Shown: positions 35,440-47,671, numbered from the stretch's first letter. The stretch is DNA of 64,000 bases from Strongylocentrotus purpuratus (GCF_000002235.5 NW_022145601.1:9195658-9259657), one strand, 5' to 3'. Notes: generated by a model from the sequence alone, not told the origin. Program-made: numbers and translations.

Positions 35440-36960
35440 GGAAGAAATTAAAATTCATATTTTTATCTAAATATCGTTGTAAATAGCCGATTTGAACAAA
35501 TCAAGTGTTCAATTATCCAATGATCAAATGTTAGTGAACAGACTGAACACATTTTCTCACATAACTATGTAAATGAGCGTTCATCAAAAAGATAATGAAA
35601 TTAATATCTGTTCATAACTTGCCATGATCTAAGATCCCAGTTAAATCAGTTCAAGTGATATGATTATGATTGATATTGCCCATGCCATTGAACATGATTG
35701 AAACATTTTAATATTACTTTAACTAGTGAATTTCACATGATATGCAAATTAGCTTCCACCATTCACTTATTAAAGAAGTCCGCTCTTACAACAATTCATG
35801 TATTGAAAGCTATGTATTTTGGGTCTCCAGACACGTTGGAATAATTGTCAGCTATGTTATCTTAGGGACGTTGCGCTTCAAACATTTGTTGTTTATGCAC
35901 TGTTCCTACTATGTATTATATCTCGATGTAACCCTCTGAATTTCATCACATGTAAACAATTATTTTACATGGTAAATAAATAGAAAAAAACACACATTGC
36001 AAATATTAAGCCATCATAATTACATGAAAATATAAATTCAAATTATAACTTTCGATTTGAATATCCAAAAAATGAAAACTTAATTTGTATATTATGCATA
36101 AAGTACTGTTTCAACCCATCTTGAAATGTACTCATCCTGTTCAGTGGAACAATGCCAGTATCCATTACAATATTTGAACTGATTTAACTGGGATCTTAGA
36201 TGGCAGATTATGATACAAATATGAATGTTGATATCTCTCTGCCTTAAGCTTTTTTGCATATTCTTCGCTCAGCTACTTTAAAGGGATAGCTGAGTTTTGT
36301 TGCAGAGGGCGCTACACAAAATAATTTGTTGTGAGATAATGTAAAACTGAGTGTCAAATTTGAAAGAAAATACAATTTAAATGACAAAATCACCTTTGTT
36401 TGATCCAAATCGGTTCAGAGACGGCTGAAATATCTATAAATATAACGATTTCTAATATTTGTGGTGCCCCACAAATATTCGATAATTTGAACCAGCCGTT
36501 GAAAAAAACGAGATAGCGCCTTATACGTTTATTGCAGCCAATGCCGATGTTGGCTTGTTCGTGTTTGTTATACAACGCACAACCAGCCGGCTCATTTATT
36601 GTTATTATTAATTAATTCATAATTAACGGTCACAGTATTTTTTTGAAAGTAGAGCTGAATTGATATGATCGTATTGGCTAAATTTCACACATTTTGGGGT
36701 GTAAAATTACTTTCATGGAATTTTAGGTACTAAAAGGGCACTAAAAATGTCATAAATAAGAATAAGAGCAATAACCATGCACTTTGAAGGCATTTGCGGT
36801 CTGAAACAAGAACTCAACTATCCCTTTAATCCTAATATGGATTCAAAAACTTGTCCACCTTCTTCATTGACTTTGAAAGCATTGCACTGAACACTTGAAT
36901 TGTTCAAAATTGGTTATTTACAACAATATTGAGATGAAAATATGAATTTTAATCTCTTTA
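35440..36960. repeat. Diverged long foldback with a nested MITE
   Basis: 35446-35522 pairs with 36877-36957, and 35621-35654 pairs with 36174-36204 (AAGATCCCAGTTAAATCAGT in the second pair). Together they form long, diverged inverted arms. The right arm is interrupted by the TTAA element at 36278-36829, which therefore arrived later. Non-coding. Confidence 0.7.
36278..36829. mobile_element. TTAA-flanked MITE
   Basis: TTAAAGGGATAGCTGAGTT at the left and, inverted, TTAAAGGGATAGTTGAGTT at the right, with TTAA at both outer ends, bound a 552-bp element. The first ~300 bp recur, inverted and diverged, at about 36955-37240. A minus-strand open frame (36390-36575) has no recognised product. Confidence 0.75.
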
Positions 36961-37240
36961 TTGTTGTCTCTGAACCAAAAGCCAACAAGATGCCAACATT
37001 GGCATTGGCTGAAATGAAACGTATAAGGTGCTATCTCGTTTCTTCAGCCGCTGGTTCAAAATAATCGAATATTAGAAATGCTTATATTTTAGCCGTCTCT
37101 GAACCGATTTTGATCAAGCAAAGATGATTTTGTCATTTAAATTGTATGTTCTTTCAAATTTGACACTCAATTTTTCATTATCTCATAAACAATTATTTTT
37201 GGTAGCGCCCTCTATACCAAAACCAACTATCAGTTTAAAT
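36955..37240. repeat. Inverted, diverged copy of the neighbouring TTAA MITE
   Basis: Words such as GCCAACATTGGCATTGGCTG, GAACCGATTTTGATC and GGTAGCGCCCTCTA are reverse complements of sequence at 36290-36570. The far end reads ACTATCAGTTTAAA, a decayed version of the MITE terminus. The two copies could form a large hairpin. Confidence 0.7.
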
Positions 37241-37586
37241 TTTCTCAAACTTTTAGTATGTTGTTTAATAGAGTATTACATGCATCCTAGTTCCCTGAAG
37301 TGGGATAAATTATTTTTGCAATTTGTTTGGGTAAATTAGCATTTTGACTGTACTTAAGAACAAAAAGAGAATATTAGTAAAGAGAGAGAAAACTAATTGG
37401 GAGAAAGGGACTGGAAGATATATAGAGAGAGAGAGAGAGAGAGAAAGGTAAAGTAAATGAAGAGAGGAAAAAATCACAGTGAAAGGTAACCCAAATGTGT
37501 CGTTCCAATGTGTTTTACATGTTCATTTCTAAGATTTTGACTATAATGTGGCAATCATTACCCTGGTAAATCAAAATGAGACTCAC

Positions 37587-37960
37587 TCTATGCTTGTCAG
37601 GTGTGGATGAGTGATCATGAGTTGGATAATCTGAGCTGCCTTCTTGGTACGCAGGTCGATGCATTCAAAGGACAGCTTGTTGAGCCCAGGACATGATGTT
37701 ATCACCGCCTTGCAGAATGACACGGGATCAATCCGTGGAATCACAGTATAGATGGCCCCGAATCCATTTATGTGAAGGTGAGTTAGATGATGGAATGAAC
37801 AGCAGGCCATTGTGATGACATCTAATGACACATTCTCCTCCGACCAACGCAGTTGGAGTTTTTCAACTCGGGGACATGATGTGTGAAGTCCAAGATTCCA
37901 CAGACTGGTCGCATGCTCAACATCCACATATAGCTCATCTACTGAAGATATTTGATGAGT
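37587..37960 (-). CDS. NLR-type gene, 374-bp LRR exon
   Basis: Acceptor CATGTAG ends at 37961; donor GTGAGT lies at 37581-37586. The frame starts THQISSVDELYVDVEHATSL and runs 124 codons plus two bases, ending LTSI plus GA. Leucine-rich repeats are evident: CPRVEKLQLRW, FHHLTHLHINGFG, CPGLNKLSFECIDL and HPHLTSI, spaced about 28-30 residues apart, as in ribonuclease-inhibitor-type LRRs. These would form part of the ligand-sensing or autoinhibitory LRR face. Phase 0 at the start fits the upstream 132-bp exon; phase 2 at the end fits the 93-bp exon. Confidence 0.85.
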
Positions 37961-39449
37961 CTACATGAAATAACAGCGATGCAAAAAAAGGCTCAATCAC
38001 TATATATGCTATGTATGGAAACCAACACTAATGTAATAAATGATATTACATAGCCTGACACATTTTTGATAAAGTACTTCTACTGTTCATATCATGCTTA
38101 GTAAATATTCCACAAATATACAATAATAAAACTTAAAGGGTTTTCATCAGTTTAAAGTAAGAAGAAATAAACAAACGCGTAAACGTGGAAAATGGGACAA
38201 AGAATATAATTTAAAAAAAATTTTGGATGCCGAGATTATAAATGGTATAGAGAATCTCCAGTCATATTTGATGCCGCTCCGGTTGAACTATAACTGATTT
38301 ATTTTTCAAAAATATTAAAAATACCTCTCTGTTTCCCATATTAGTGATCCAGCAGATTATGTTTCCATTAGGCCTAAACGTGTATCCCTTTCCAAAAAAG
38401 GTCATAATACTCTAGAAAAGGTGTTTGCGGTATTTTGGATACAAAACAATTAGAGGATTACCCCCTGTATGACAAACACATCATGACCGCATTGCCAATA
38501 AAAGTTTTATCACATCATTAGTATTATCGACGTTCAAAAAAATATTAACGTTTTTATTCTTTCACCGCTTTTTCTGAAACCTTCGAAAAATATCTCTTTA
38601 TATTTTCTGTTTCCACCAACATGACCGAAGCCAATTTAATATCGTGTGTTATTATCCTCTTTTTTCAGTGGAAGATGACGGGATTGTAGTACTCATTTTC
38701 ATCTTCTTTATTGCGATATTCGTTCAGCCAGACTAAAAAAAAATCATTCAAATGATTTCACATTAATGAAAGTTACACATTTCATGATGAAAAAATACAC
38801 AACAAAAATACATGAGGAAATAGCAAACGGCAATCATTCATTAATCGATATTTTAACCAGCGTTAAGAAAATATGCATGGTTAAACTTCATTCCAAATTG
38901 ATGAAATACAGGAGTTTACAGATACAATCTGCGCATGGGCAGATAAAGGTCATTTGTACCAAAAAGGTAAAACCCACACAGATGTATACTGGATATGCGC
39001 TCATGAAAGTTATGTAACATTATTCATTTATGCACCAACAATACATTCTATGTTACGCAGGTGGAAGTATTCTTTTCAAGAGGGCAAACAAAAGGTATTC
39101 ATTAAGCACATCTAGGACGTTGGCAGTTATTATTCTAATATGCTCAAAGTGGAACTTCTCCATGTGTAAAAGATCTGTGGATATTTGGGGTCATTTGTAC
39201 CATGTGCTATCTGTAAACTCCCTTATTGTAACCGTGCATGTATATATGTTTGATATATAAAACCATCCATAGATATACTAACAGCCCGTAGTATGTCGTT
39301 TTAACTTGATATCAAGACAAATTTTTTTTTTTTCAGTAATTCCTTTATCATTCACATTTAGTCTGTCTAGTTTTTCTGAACACCTTCCTTTGGAGCTTGG
39401 AACAAAAAGAGGATTTGGATTTTAATCTTGGAATAGTAAAGATACATAC
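37961..39449. other. NLR intron; no further exon seen
   Basis: AT-rich intronic DNA. Small open frames on the plus strand (38766-39017, 39030-39260) have AT-rich, random-looking products. A short (T)n run lies at 39322-39333. Confidence 0.45.
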
Positions 39450-39581
39450 CATTGTCTCTCCATCGTCCATGTCAACTCGTCTGATTTTCATCAAGCTGAG
39501 TGACTGGAGGAGTGGTAGCGAGAGAATGGAGTGTAGTCGACATGGAGTTATGGAAACATCCCCCATACTCAACGTCTGGAT
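39450..39581 (-). CDS. NLR-type gene, 132-bp LRR exon
   Basis: Acceptor TTTGCACAG is followed by ATCCAG at 39581; donor GTATGT lies at 39444-39449. The 44 codons read IQTLSMGDVSITPCRLHSIL, then SLPLLQSLSLMKIRRVDMDD and GETM. This is one and a half leucine-rich repeats, with the IQTL...LL.SLSL spacing of the family. Both borders are phase 0, so the exon is a symmetrical module that can be gained or lost without a frame change. Confidence 0.85.
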
Positions 39582-39839
39582 CTGTGCAAAGACAATTCAT
39601 CAATTCACACCAAAGTGAAATCCACGATGCGATCCAATTATTGTTTTTACTAAAATTAAACATAAACAATTTTTTAAATCACAGCTAATATCAGATGAAT
39701 CTGCATCTCACTAACTTTATCATTCACTAAGTCTGATTATTTCCTCTCTATTTCTGCTATAGTTCAAAAGAATCAACATATCAAAATAAACAACAACAAA
39801 AACACCTCAATATGCATGGCATGATGTAATTCAATAGAG

Positions 39840-39844
39840 GTACT
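39840..39844. repeat. Target-site duplication of the BEL/Pao element, left
   Basis: GTACT directly precedes the left LTR; the same GTACT follows the right LTR at 48429-48433. A 5-bp duplication is usual for BEL/Pao. Confidence 0.85.
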
Positions 39845-40581
39845 TGTGGTGGACGATTTGGCGAACTAACTAGTTGCCCAAGACCCATAGTAATGACACC
39901 ATGCACTGTAATTTGGTTATAGACTGTAGCAGGCAAGGTTCAATCTGCAATTTTAATAGAAAGATAAACAACAATAAATCATCTTGCATAAACTGACATG
40001 AAAATAACATATCATGTATCAAATTAAATATACCCTGAAAATCCTAATAACTGTTATCATAACAAAGGAAAACAAACAATGCCTTTCTCACTATATATCT
40101 GACTACGGTAAATACATGCAACAAATAATAACTCACCGACGGTGACCTTGACATTCTTCAAGGTCATATCATTATACTACTACGTACATGTACATTAAGA
40201 CGCACTACCGTGCACGACAATTACGTAACCTACATACACGTGTACAATCTTTCACTTGAACGATTCATTCATGTCATATTTCATCATCTCAAATTAGTGT
40301 CATAAACATCATATTTCATTAAGCTATCTAGCTGTAAAGACAATATAACTCATAAACTTCAAGATAACATATTCATTTCTACTTACATCATTGGGCTTGT
40401 ATCACAAAATTAAACGAAAACTTAGGCAACTCTGGGAGGCAACTATCCCATGACGTGGAAAATCAGTAACACACAAAATCCAGTACGCCCTCAAGCGACC
40501 TAATCCATACACTTTCTACAAAGCGACGCCTGTGACATCACAAGCATCGGCTTCAAGAAAAACGTCATCCTGTACTCCACA
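39845..40581 (-). repeat. 3' LTR of the BEL/Pao element
   Basis: A 737-bp LTR (plus strand TGTGGTGGACG ... ACTCCACA), matching 47692-48428 along its whole length as far as I can compare. It includes a TACGTACATGTACAT word. Confidence 0.95.
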
Positions 40582-42230
40582 TTCCGGCCCTCTTAAATGA
40601 GAAGCCTTTCTGAACATTTAACAATACTTTGTTCATTTGAAACATTTCAGAATTAAGTTTATCCACAATTGCTACTTGCAATAAATCATTGTTCCTTTAA
40701 ATTCTTCAACTTCTTATACTGTTCAAGTGACCTTTTTTTTCTTCACACCTTTAAATAACTAATCACCTTTAACCTATTTAATGATCTTGACCATTAATAT
40801 CAACATACAATATCTGAAGAGTTTCTTTTCAGCAAACTACTAAGTAATTTCAAAAGCTTTGACATTTGCATAAAATGCACCAAGTGTATATCAAATGCAC
40901 TTACATAAAACAAATATCCTTCTCAACATCACCATGACAACCCTATCAGAACTCCCAACATTCCTTGTCAGAAATTAGAATCATTTTGGTAAACATCGAC
41001 GACTCCAAAGATAACTGTAAGCAACCACGCTGCTTCCTCACTATAATTCCCGACACCAGGAATGACACTAAAAATGTTTTAATCCAAAACTAAATCTTCC
41101 TACTGACTCAGACGATAGGAGATCTGAGAGTGATGTGTCAAGTTAAACATACAACCAACAACTAGACTGTACCGTAAACACACATTTTATGTTTGTAAGT
41201 AACTTTCTACTCGAGCTTCACATGAAGAGCTGAACTCTTGACCTTTCCTAATTTAATACCCTTTGTATTTGTAACACTGTACTAAAAGGCAAACTACATG
41301 TGCCTTGACATGAGGACAGAGGAATGATAAATTTCCCATTATGCTTAATTCCTGATAATCAGTCATACTTTCAAATAAAATTTGCATATATTGCATTAAT
41401 CAACATGACAACTAGTAGAACCTTTCTACACACAACTCACATTTTCTGTGTCAGAATATGGAATATTCTTTTACCACTTTACCACTATACTAACAAGAAA
41501 ATGTTATGCAAACCAATTCTGGAATAAATTTCATCTTAAATCAGAATGTTAAATGAAGCAATACATTTACATAAGTAAATATACAGTAATCTGATAATCA
41601 CTGAAGCTACATATAAATTACCATCAACCAACATACACAACTGCACATTTACTGCAACTTAAATGCTGCTAAATGCCATGTTTACATTTTACACTGGAAA
41701 AATAACAAATCGTGTGAAACTTTGCAAATTACTCCATAACTTCAAGTGTAATACACTAATGTTCATTAGTTCATGAGTCTTTGAATTGCAAACAGTCATT
41801 TTTCTATAAATGTATCAGTTTATGTCTTCTTCTTGTAAGCCGTTCAGTTTCTCAATTCTCAGTTACATGAATCAGTCACTGTTGAGTTGCTATGGTGACT
41901 AAATCTGCACTGTAGATCACTAGACGATTCATATCTCAACAAAAAAATTATATCCTCGCGTTGAATACGAATTGTCACATTTTGACACTTTCACGTAAAA
42001 TAAATGTTGGCGATATCATGACATCACATTTCATGATAATAACATTTCTGCTTTAATTGGATCCTTCTGATTTCCAATCAAAAATCACGATCTTCATATG
42101 ATCATATCTCTGCGACGACATCCTCTGAAACACAAAATTTTCCTCGATCACAAAATTTATATATCTCAAATTTCTCCTTCTTATCATGTGATTAAACATC
42201 ACACGATCCATGAATTCCAAATGAGGGCAA
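40582..42230 (-). other. Non-coding 3' part of the BEL/Pao element
   Basis: About 1.65 kb between the end of the integrase region and the 3' LTR. It is AT-rich, with no envelope-like or other recognisable reading frame on either strand. Confidence 0.6.
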
Positions 42231-44465
42231 TTAACAATCTCCTTCCAAAATCAGGCACAATTTCGAGATAGGACGAACAATTACGCTATTCTTCGTCTTG
42301 ATGTTCGCACTACGGGTGAAGCCTTTCTTGTCTGGGAAAGTTTGAAGTACTCTTCCCAGCAGCCACGAATTCCGCGGAGTGTTTGCATCGGCAACCAGCA
42401 CCAAGTCACCAATCTGAAGATTGCGATGCGATGGTACCCATCTTTCTCTTCTTTGCAACTGCGGTAAGTACTCTCTAGACCAGCGCCTCCAGAATACGTC
42501 GGCGAGATACTGTATTTGACGCCACCTCCTTCTCGAGTATACATCTGATCTGTCCGTCACTGTTGGTGGCAGTTGCGGCTTCCTGTTCAGCAGAAGTAGG
42601 TGATTGGGAGTCAAGGCCTCAAGATCATTGACATCATCTGATACACTTGTTAGAGGCCTGTTGTTGACGATGCTCTCAATTTCACAGAAGAGAGTTGTCA
42701 GACTTTCACCTGAGAGCACCTGTTGCTTAGTTACTGCCAGTATGAGCTTTCTCACAGTCCCAATCTGCCTTTCCCAGACTCCTCCAAAATGGGAAGCAGT
42801 GGGTGGGTTGAAAGTCCATTTGATGCCTTTCTGGAGCAGGTCTGCGCTGATTTGAGCTTTGTTCCATCCATCTATTTCTCTTTTCAGCTCTCTCTCAGCG
42901 CCCACAAGATTAGTGCCATTATCTGAGAGCATCTCCTTGATATTGCCCCTGCGAGCGATGAAACGACGAATGGCACTGATACAAGAGTCCGTATCCAAAG
43001 AATGAGCGACTTCCAAATGAATGGCGCGTGTGGTAAGACATGTGAACATGACTCCATATCTCTTCTCCATGCTGCGACCCCTTTTAACCTCAAAGGGGCC
43101 GAAATAGTCAATGCCAACCTTGGAAAATGGAGGCTCGTCAGGTAACAGTCTATTCTCAGGCAGGTCAGCCATCTTCTGACTCATCATCTTCCCTCTTTGC
43201 CGCCTGCACATGACACATCTGCTAATCATGCTCCTGATAGCTGCTCCTGCTCCAAGCATCCAATACTTCTCACGGAGCACAGAAAGGACATAATTTCTTC
43301 CACTATGCCCTGCCTTTACATGAACATCTCTCAAGATCAGATCTGACACGTGACTTCCCTTGGGTAAGACAACTGGGTGTTTAGCTTCTGATGGTAGAGC
43401 TGATCTCTCTAATCTTCCTCCAACTCTAACAAGACCCTCGACTATCTTAGGGTCCAGCTTGTAGAGTTGACTTGTCTTTGTCACTTTACCATCTGAATCG
43501 GTCAATGATTCAATCTCCTTCTGGAAGAAACATTTTTGCACGTAATGCAAAATTCTCTTCTCTGCTTTCTGCATGTCGTCGTAACTGATCCTTTTGAAGT
43601 CCCTCAGCTCTTGCTCTGTCTGGGTTTTTCCTTTGAGTTTCAACCACTGCATGAACTTCAATAGCCAGCTCACTCCCCTCCTCAGCTTATACCAGGAGGA
43701 ATATGTGTTGATAAGCCTTTCCAATGACTTCTCCTCTGACTGAGTTGTGAATGCACTGGCATTTTCTGTAGGTGGTTTGATTTCTGGATCACTTGGTGGC
43801 ACTTGCAGATCAGCTGGAGCGATAGGCCATTCCATCTCATCAGCACATAGGAAGGATGGTCCCTTGAGCCATCTGCCATTGAGCTTGTCTGGCGTTAGAC
43901 CTCTTGATACATCATCAGCTGGATTCTTTTCTGTGTTGACATATCTCCACTGCCTGGGCTCCGAGGCATCACGGATGGTAGATATCCTGTTAGCCACAAA
44001 TGTCCGAAAGCGCTTGTTGTCACTGCGGATGTAATGGAGGACTATTGTGCTATCTGTCCAAAAGACAGACTCATTCAAGGGAAAGTCCAGCTCCTTTCTG
44101 ATCTTTCTATCCATTGTGACTGCAAGTGCTGCCGCCATGAGCTCTAAGCGAGGTATTGTCATCTTCTTCAGAGGTGCTAATTTTGCTTTAGCCAGAATTA
44201 TGTTGCAATGGACTTGTCCTCCTTCACTGGTCATGCGCAGGTAAGACACTACACCGTACGCCGACTCAGATGCATCACAGAAATGATGCAGTTGGTACTC
44301 GTTCACATCATCAAAGGGTCTGAAACACCTGCTCACTCTGAAGTTGCTCATTAAGGGAAGCCATTCTTTCCATTTTAGCCACCTGGAATGGTGTTCATCT
44401 GGAACTGGGTCATCAAATCCAAGCTTCAGAGCAGTTAGATCCTGGAGGATTCTCTTGGCAACCAA
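42231..44465 (-). CDS. BEL/Pao RNase H-integrase region (fossil element)
   Basis: A 744-codon frame. Near the N-terminus is an RNase H-like stretch (HFCDASESAYGVVSYLR; later FWTDSTIVLHYI). A zinc-binding HHCC domain follows (HVKAGHSGRNYVLSVL; CVMCRRQRG). The integrase core shows its three acidic sites in VGIDYFGPFE, MLSDNGTNLVG and GVWERQIGTVR. The C-terminal RRRWRQIQYLADVFWRRW region is the DUF5641-type end typical of BEL/Pao. In the family these products degrade the RNA of the hybrid and insert the cDNA. Part of a fossil element. Confidence 0.93.
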   Translation of the reverse strand: MVAKRILQDLTALKLGFDDPVPDEHHSRWLKWKEWLPLMSNFRVSRCFRPFDDVNEYQLHHFCDASESAYGVVSYLRMTSEGGQVHCNIILAKAKLAPLKKMTIPRLELMAAALAVTMDRKIRKELDFPLNESVFWTDSTIVLHYIRSDNKRFRTFVANRISTIRDASEPRQWRYVNTEKNPADDVSRGLTPDKLNGRWLKGPSFLCADEMEWPIAPADLQVPPSDPEIKPPTENASAFTTQSEEKSLERLINTYSSWYKLRRGVSWLLKFMQWLKLKGKTQTEQELRDFKRISYDDMQKAEKRILHYVQKCFFQKEIESLTDSDGKVTKTSQLYKLDPKIVEGLVRVGGRLERSALPSEAKHPVVLPKGSHVSDLILRDVHVKAGHSGRNYVLSVLREKYWMLGAGAAIRSMISRCVMCRRQRGKMMSQKMADLPENRLLPDEPPFSKVGIDYFGPFEVKRGRSMEKRYGVMFTCLTTRAIHLEVAHSLDTDSCISAIRRFIARRGNIKEMLSDNGTNLVGAERELKREIDGWNKAQISADLLQKGIKWTFNPPTASHFGGVWERQIGTVRKLILAVTKQQVLSGESLTTLFCEIESIVNNRPLTSVSDDVNDLEALTPNHLLLLNRKPQLPPTVTDRSDVYSRRRWRQIQYLADVFWRRWSREYLPQLQRRERWVPSHRNLQIGDLVLVADANTPRNSWLLGRVLQTFPDKKGFTRSANIKTKNSVIVRPISKLCLILEGDC

Positions 44466-44533
44466 GACGAATGGACTGGCATATCCATAGGGGTCATATA
44501 TTGATGCTATCTCACTCAGAATTCCCCTCCTCG

Positions 44534-47500
44534 TTACTGGTTTGCCCTTGGGGTGATCTTATAGGTGATGCAGTCCAGTTCTACATCCCATGTTACTCCA
44601 AGTGCCCTTTCTGCTGGTAAGGCATCCCGATTCAAATCGAGTCCCACAATGTTTTTAGCTCGATCTTCCAAAGGCACAGACTTGATCACAGCTGGGCTGT
44701 TGCTTATCCACTTGGTCACTTCGAATCCACCCCTCTTGAGCAGCGTCATGAGTTCAGCTACAAGCTTGATTGCATCATCTTCTGTTTTGCATGAAACGAG
44801 ACAGTCATCTACATAGAAGTTACGACCGACAGCATCCACTGCTTCTGGAGAATATTCGGTCTTGAATTCTTCAGCTGTATGTCTAAGGGCAAAACTACAA
44901 ACACTTGGGCTCCATGTCCCACCGAATAGGTGAACACACATCCTGTAAGCCTTAGGATGTTGGATAAGATCTCCTTCTGGCCACCACAGGAAGCGGAGAA
45001 AGTCTCTCTGCTCTGGTGGGACTCTTACTTGGTGAAACATTGCCCTTATGTCTCCCATAATGGCTATAGGTTCTTGGCGAAATCTGAGCAAAACACCAAG
45101 AAGGTTGTTCGTCAAGTCTGGACCTTGAAGTACCGCATCGTTCAAAGAAGTTCCATTGTACTTGGAAGCACAATCGAAGACAATTCTTGTCTTTTCTGGT
45201 TTATTTGGATTGAATACCGGGTGATGCGGTAAGTACCAGACTCCTTCATCCTTCCCAAGATCCTGGTCCTTAACCTCTTCAGCATACCCTTCATCCAACA
45301 AAGACCTCATTCCTTCACTGTACTTAGCATGTAGACAATCATCCTTTACCAGTCTTCTCTTCAGTGACTCTAGTCTGGTTAGTGCAACTTGGATGTTATT
45401 CGGCAGATCTTCAGGCCTCTTCCGAAATGGAATGGGAAGTTGATAGTGATCACCATCTCTGCAAACTCCTTCCTGCCAGGTCTTCAAGGCTTTCTGATCA
45501 TTGATGGACATGCTTCTTTCATCATCATGAAGGTATTCTGTCCCTTCTAGCTTCCAAAATTTGTGAACTTGTTCTTCCAGGAGCATGTTACCATCATCAG
45601 AGATGAAGCTAGACGAGGCTTGGAAACTCTGCAAACTACTTCCATTTCCAAGTGGACCATTTAACGTCCATCCAAGTATTGTCTTGACAGCATAAACTTC
45701 ACCAGGTTTACCTGCTTTGATTTCAAGTGGCATCAGGGCTTCAGGCACATCTTGTCCAATCAGTATGGTTACTTGGTTCTTCCCCGTGACTGGAAGATCA
45801 ATGCCACAAAGATGTTGATATTTCGAAATATCTTCCTCCCTGGCCATGTTTGCAGTACTGATGTTCAGGCTGGGACGAGTTAGAAATTCAGCCTCTATCA
45901 TCTTGTCTGCTGTGGAACCTTTAACCCTCAACTTGACGGCTTCGCATTCCATTGCTCTTTTAGGGCTTTCCAGTGTTGAGACCTGAATGACTTTCTTTTT
46001 CCCCTTTGTCTGGAGCACATCTATTAATTCTTGCAGACAGAATGAGTTCGTAGAACCAGGGTCCAGCAAAGCTAAGGTCTCAATGCTTTCTCCACCATCT
46101 GCAGCACTGACAGTAACCGGAATTATTGGAAGGGCTACTCTGCAACCTCCGGCCCTCGTGGCATTGGAACTAGCATGAGATGCTACATCATAGTCAGTTT
46201 GAGTTGATGAGTCATTCGATTCCCTTCTTGTTCTCCAAGGTGTAGGATTTCCTGAAGATGGTCTCATCCTTCTCCCGGTATGGAGGAACTTGGTATGCCT
46301 TTGATTGCACCCCTTGACTGAGCAGGTCCTATTAAGGATGCACTTTGAGGATACATGACCAGGTAACAAGCAATTGAAACAAAGCCTGTTCTTGAAGGCA
46401 AAATCAAAGCGTTCATCAGGCTCCATGGCTTTAAATTCCTGGCAACCGAAAAGGTCATGGCTGTCCTGACACATGATGCAGTTCTTGGTCGATGAATTCA
46501 CAGAGGTAGTAAACATGCTTGCCTGACCTCTACCTGACACAGATCTTTCCTTTACACTCCTTGCACTTCCTAGACTCTTTGGTCCACCCATAAGTAAGGC
46601 TCCAAATACAGGATCATTGAGTTCATCAGCTGCACCGGTGATGAATTCAACTGCATGCTGGATGTTAGGCTGTCTGCCACTATCCCTGATGGTCTTTACG
46701 AAACGCAACCACCGGCTCTTCAGATGGAATGGCAAACGTTCAATGACCTTCACCAGCTCACTTCTGCTGCTCATCTCGTGAAGCATTCCAAGGGCCATCA
46801 AAGTTTCAGCACAGGTCTTTAGCTGATCAGCAAAATCCCTCAGATGTTTAGGATTGCTCTGAATAACTGGACCTTCCGTGACCTTCCTAATCCAGGCGTC
46901 ACTGATCTTATGGTCACTTCCAAAGCGATCTATCAGAAGTGTTCTAGCATGAAAGTACCCGTCATCTTGATGCATCATGAGACAACATTGGATTATGTCT
47001 TTGGCAGCTCCAGTACAAAGATGATACAACTTGAGCAGCTTGGCGTTATTGTCCAATGACGAATTTCCAATGACACTATCAAATGATCGTATGAACTCAA
47101 AGAAATTCAACGGGTTACCATCAAAAGACATAATGTTGGTACTTGAAATTGTGATGGCTTCCAACAGCTGTTGATGTTGTCTCTGTCCTTGCTGTAGATG
47201 ATGTAAGATGTCAGAGTCCATCTTTCCAGTTATCTTATCATCTTGACTGGTCAGTATCTGGTTTTCACTTGCTGGCTTCATTCTAGCAGGAGTTGATGAA
47301 CCTTGTTGTGAAGGTTCAGACTTGGAAGGCTCAGTCTTCTGTTCTATGGACCGAGTACCTCTATATACGGTTTCCTCCGCTTCAGCGATCTTTAATCTAG
47401 TCTTCAGAAGAAGCTCAGCTTTCCGTTGTTTAAGCTTCATTTCTTCTATCTCAAGTTCTTGTTGGTCTTTAAGAGCTGCTACTTCTGCGGCTAAGGCAGC

Positions 47501-47671
47501 TCTCTTAGCCTTCGCCCGTATCCTCCAACTCGCCGAGGTGGTGCTACTCCCTCTTTGGCTAGCTGAGTTCTCAGGTCTAATACTGTCCGACTTGTGGTCC
47601 TTGAAGGTAACCTCTGGATCTGTGCTCATATCCATGCCGGTTACGCTCATGATGGAGGATATGACAGTCAC
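44534..47671 (-). CDS. BEL/Pao gag-protease-RT region (fossil element)
   Basis: A 1,045-codon frame beginning about 20 bp inside the 5' LTR. In order: a charged coiled-coil N-terminus; a DUF1759-type capsid-like region (FDGNPLNFFEFIRSFDSVIG); a CCHC knuckle (CFNCLLPGHVSSKC); a DUF1758-type aspartic protease site (LLDPGSTNSFCLQ); and a reverse transcriptase with RIVFDCASKYNGTSLND and the FYVDD catalytic box. In the family this encodes particle formation, polyprotein processing and cDNA synthesis. Part of a fossil element. Confidence 0.95.
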   Translation of the reverse strand: MTVISSIMSVTGMDMSTDPEVTFKDHKSDSIRPENSASQRGSSTTSASWRIRAKAKRAALAAEVAALKDQQELEIEEMKLKQRKAELLLKTRLKIAEAEETVYRGTRSIEQKTEPSKSEPSQQGSSTPARMKPASENQILTSQDDKITGKMDSDILHHLQQGQRQHQQLLEAITISSTNIMSFDGNPLNFFEFIRSFDSVIGNSSLDNNAKLLKLYHLCTGAAKDIIQCCLMMHQDDGYFHARTLLIDRFGSDHKISDAWIRKVTEGPVIQSNPKHLRDFADQLKTCAETLMALGMLHEMSSRSELVKVIERLPFHLKSRWLRFVKTIRDSGRQPNIQHAVEFITGAADELNDPVFGALLMGGPKSLGSARSVKERSVSGRGQASMFTTSVNSSTKNCIMCQDSHDLFGCQEFKAMEPDERFDFAFKNRLCFNCLLPGHVSSKCILNRTCSVKGCNQRHTKFLHTGRRMRPSSGNPTPWRTRRESNDSSTQTDYDVASHASSNATRAGGCRVALPIIPVTVSAADGGESIETLALLDPGSTNSFCLQELIDVLQTKGKKKVIQVSTLESPKRAMECEAVKLRVKGSTADKMIEAEFLTRPSLNISTANMAREEDISKYQHLCGIDLPVTGKNQVTILIGQDVPEALMPLEIKAGKPGEVYAVKTILGWTLNGPLGNGSSLQSFQASSSFISDDGNMLLEEQVHKFWKLEGTEYLHDDERSMSINDQKALKTWQEGVCRDGDHYQLPIPFRKRPEDLPNNIQVALTRLESLKRRLVKDDCLHAKYSEGMRSLLDEGYAEEVKDQDLGKDEGVWYLPHHPVFNPNKPEKTRIVFDCASKYNGTSLNDAVLQGPDLTNNLLGVLLRFRQEPIAIMGDIRAMFHQVRVPPEQRDFLRFLWWPEGDLIQHPKAYRMCVHLFGGTWSPSVCSFALRHTAEEFKTEYSPEAVDAVGRNFYVDDCLVSCKTEDDAIKLVAELMTLLKRGGFEVTKWISNSPAVIKSVPLEDRAKNIVGLDLNRDALPAERALGVTWDVELDCITYKITPRANQ

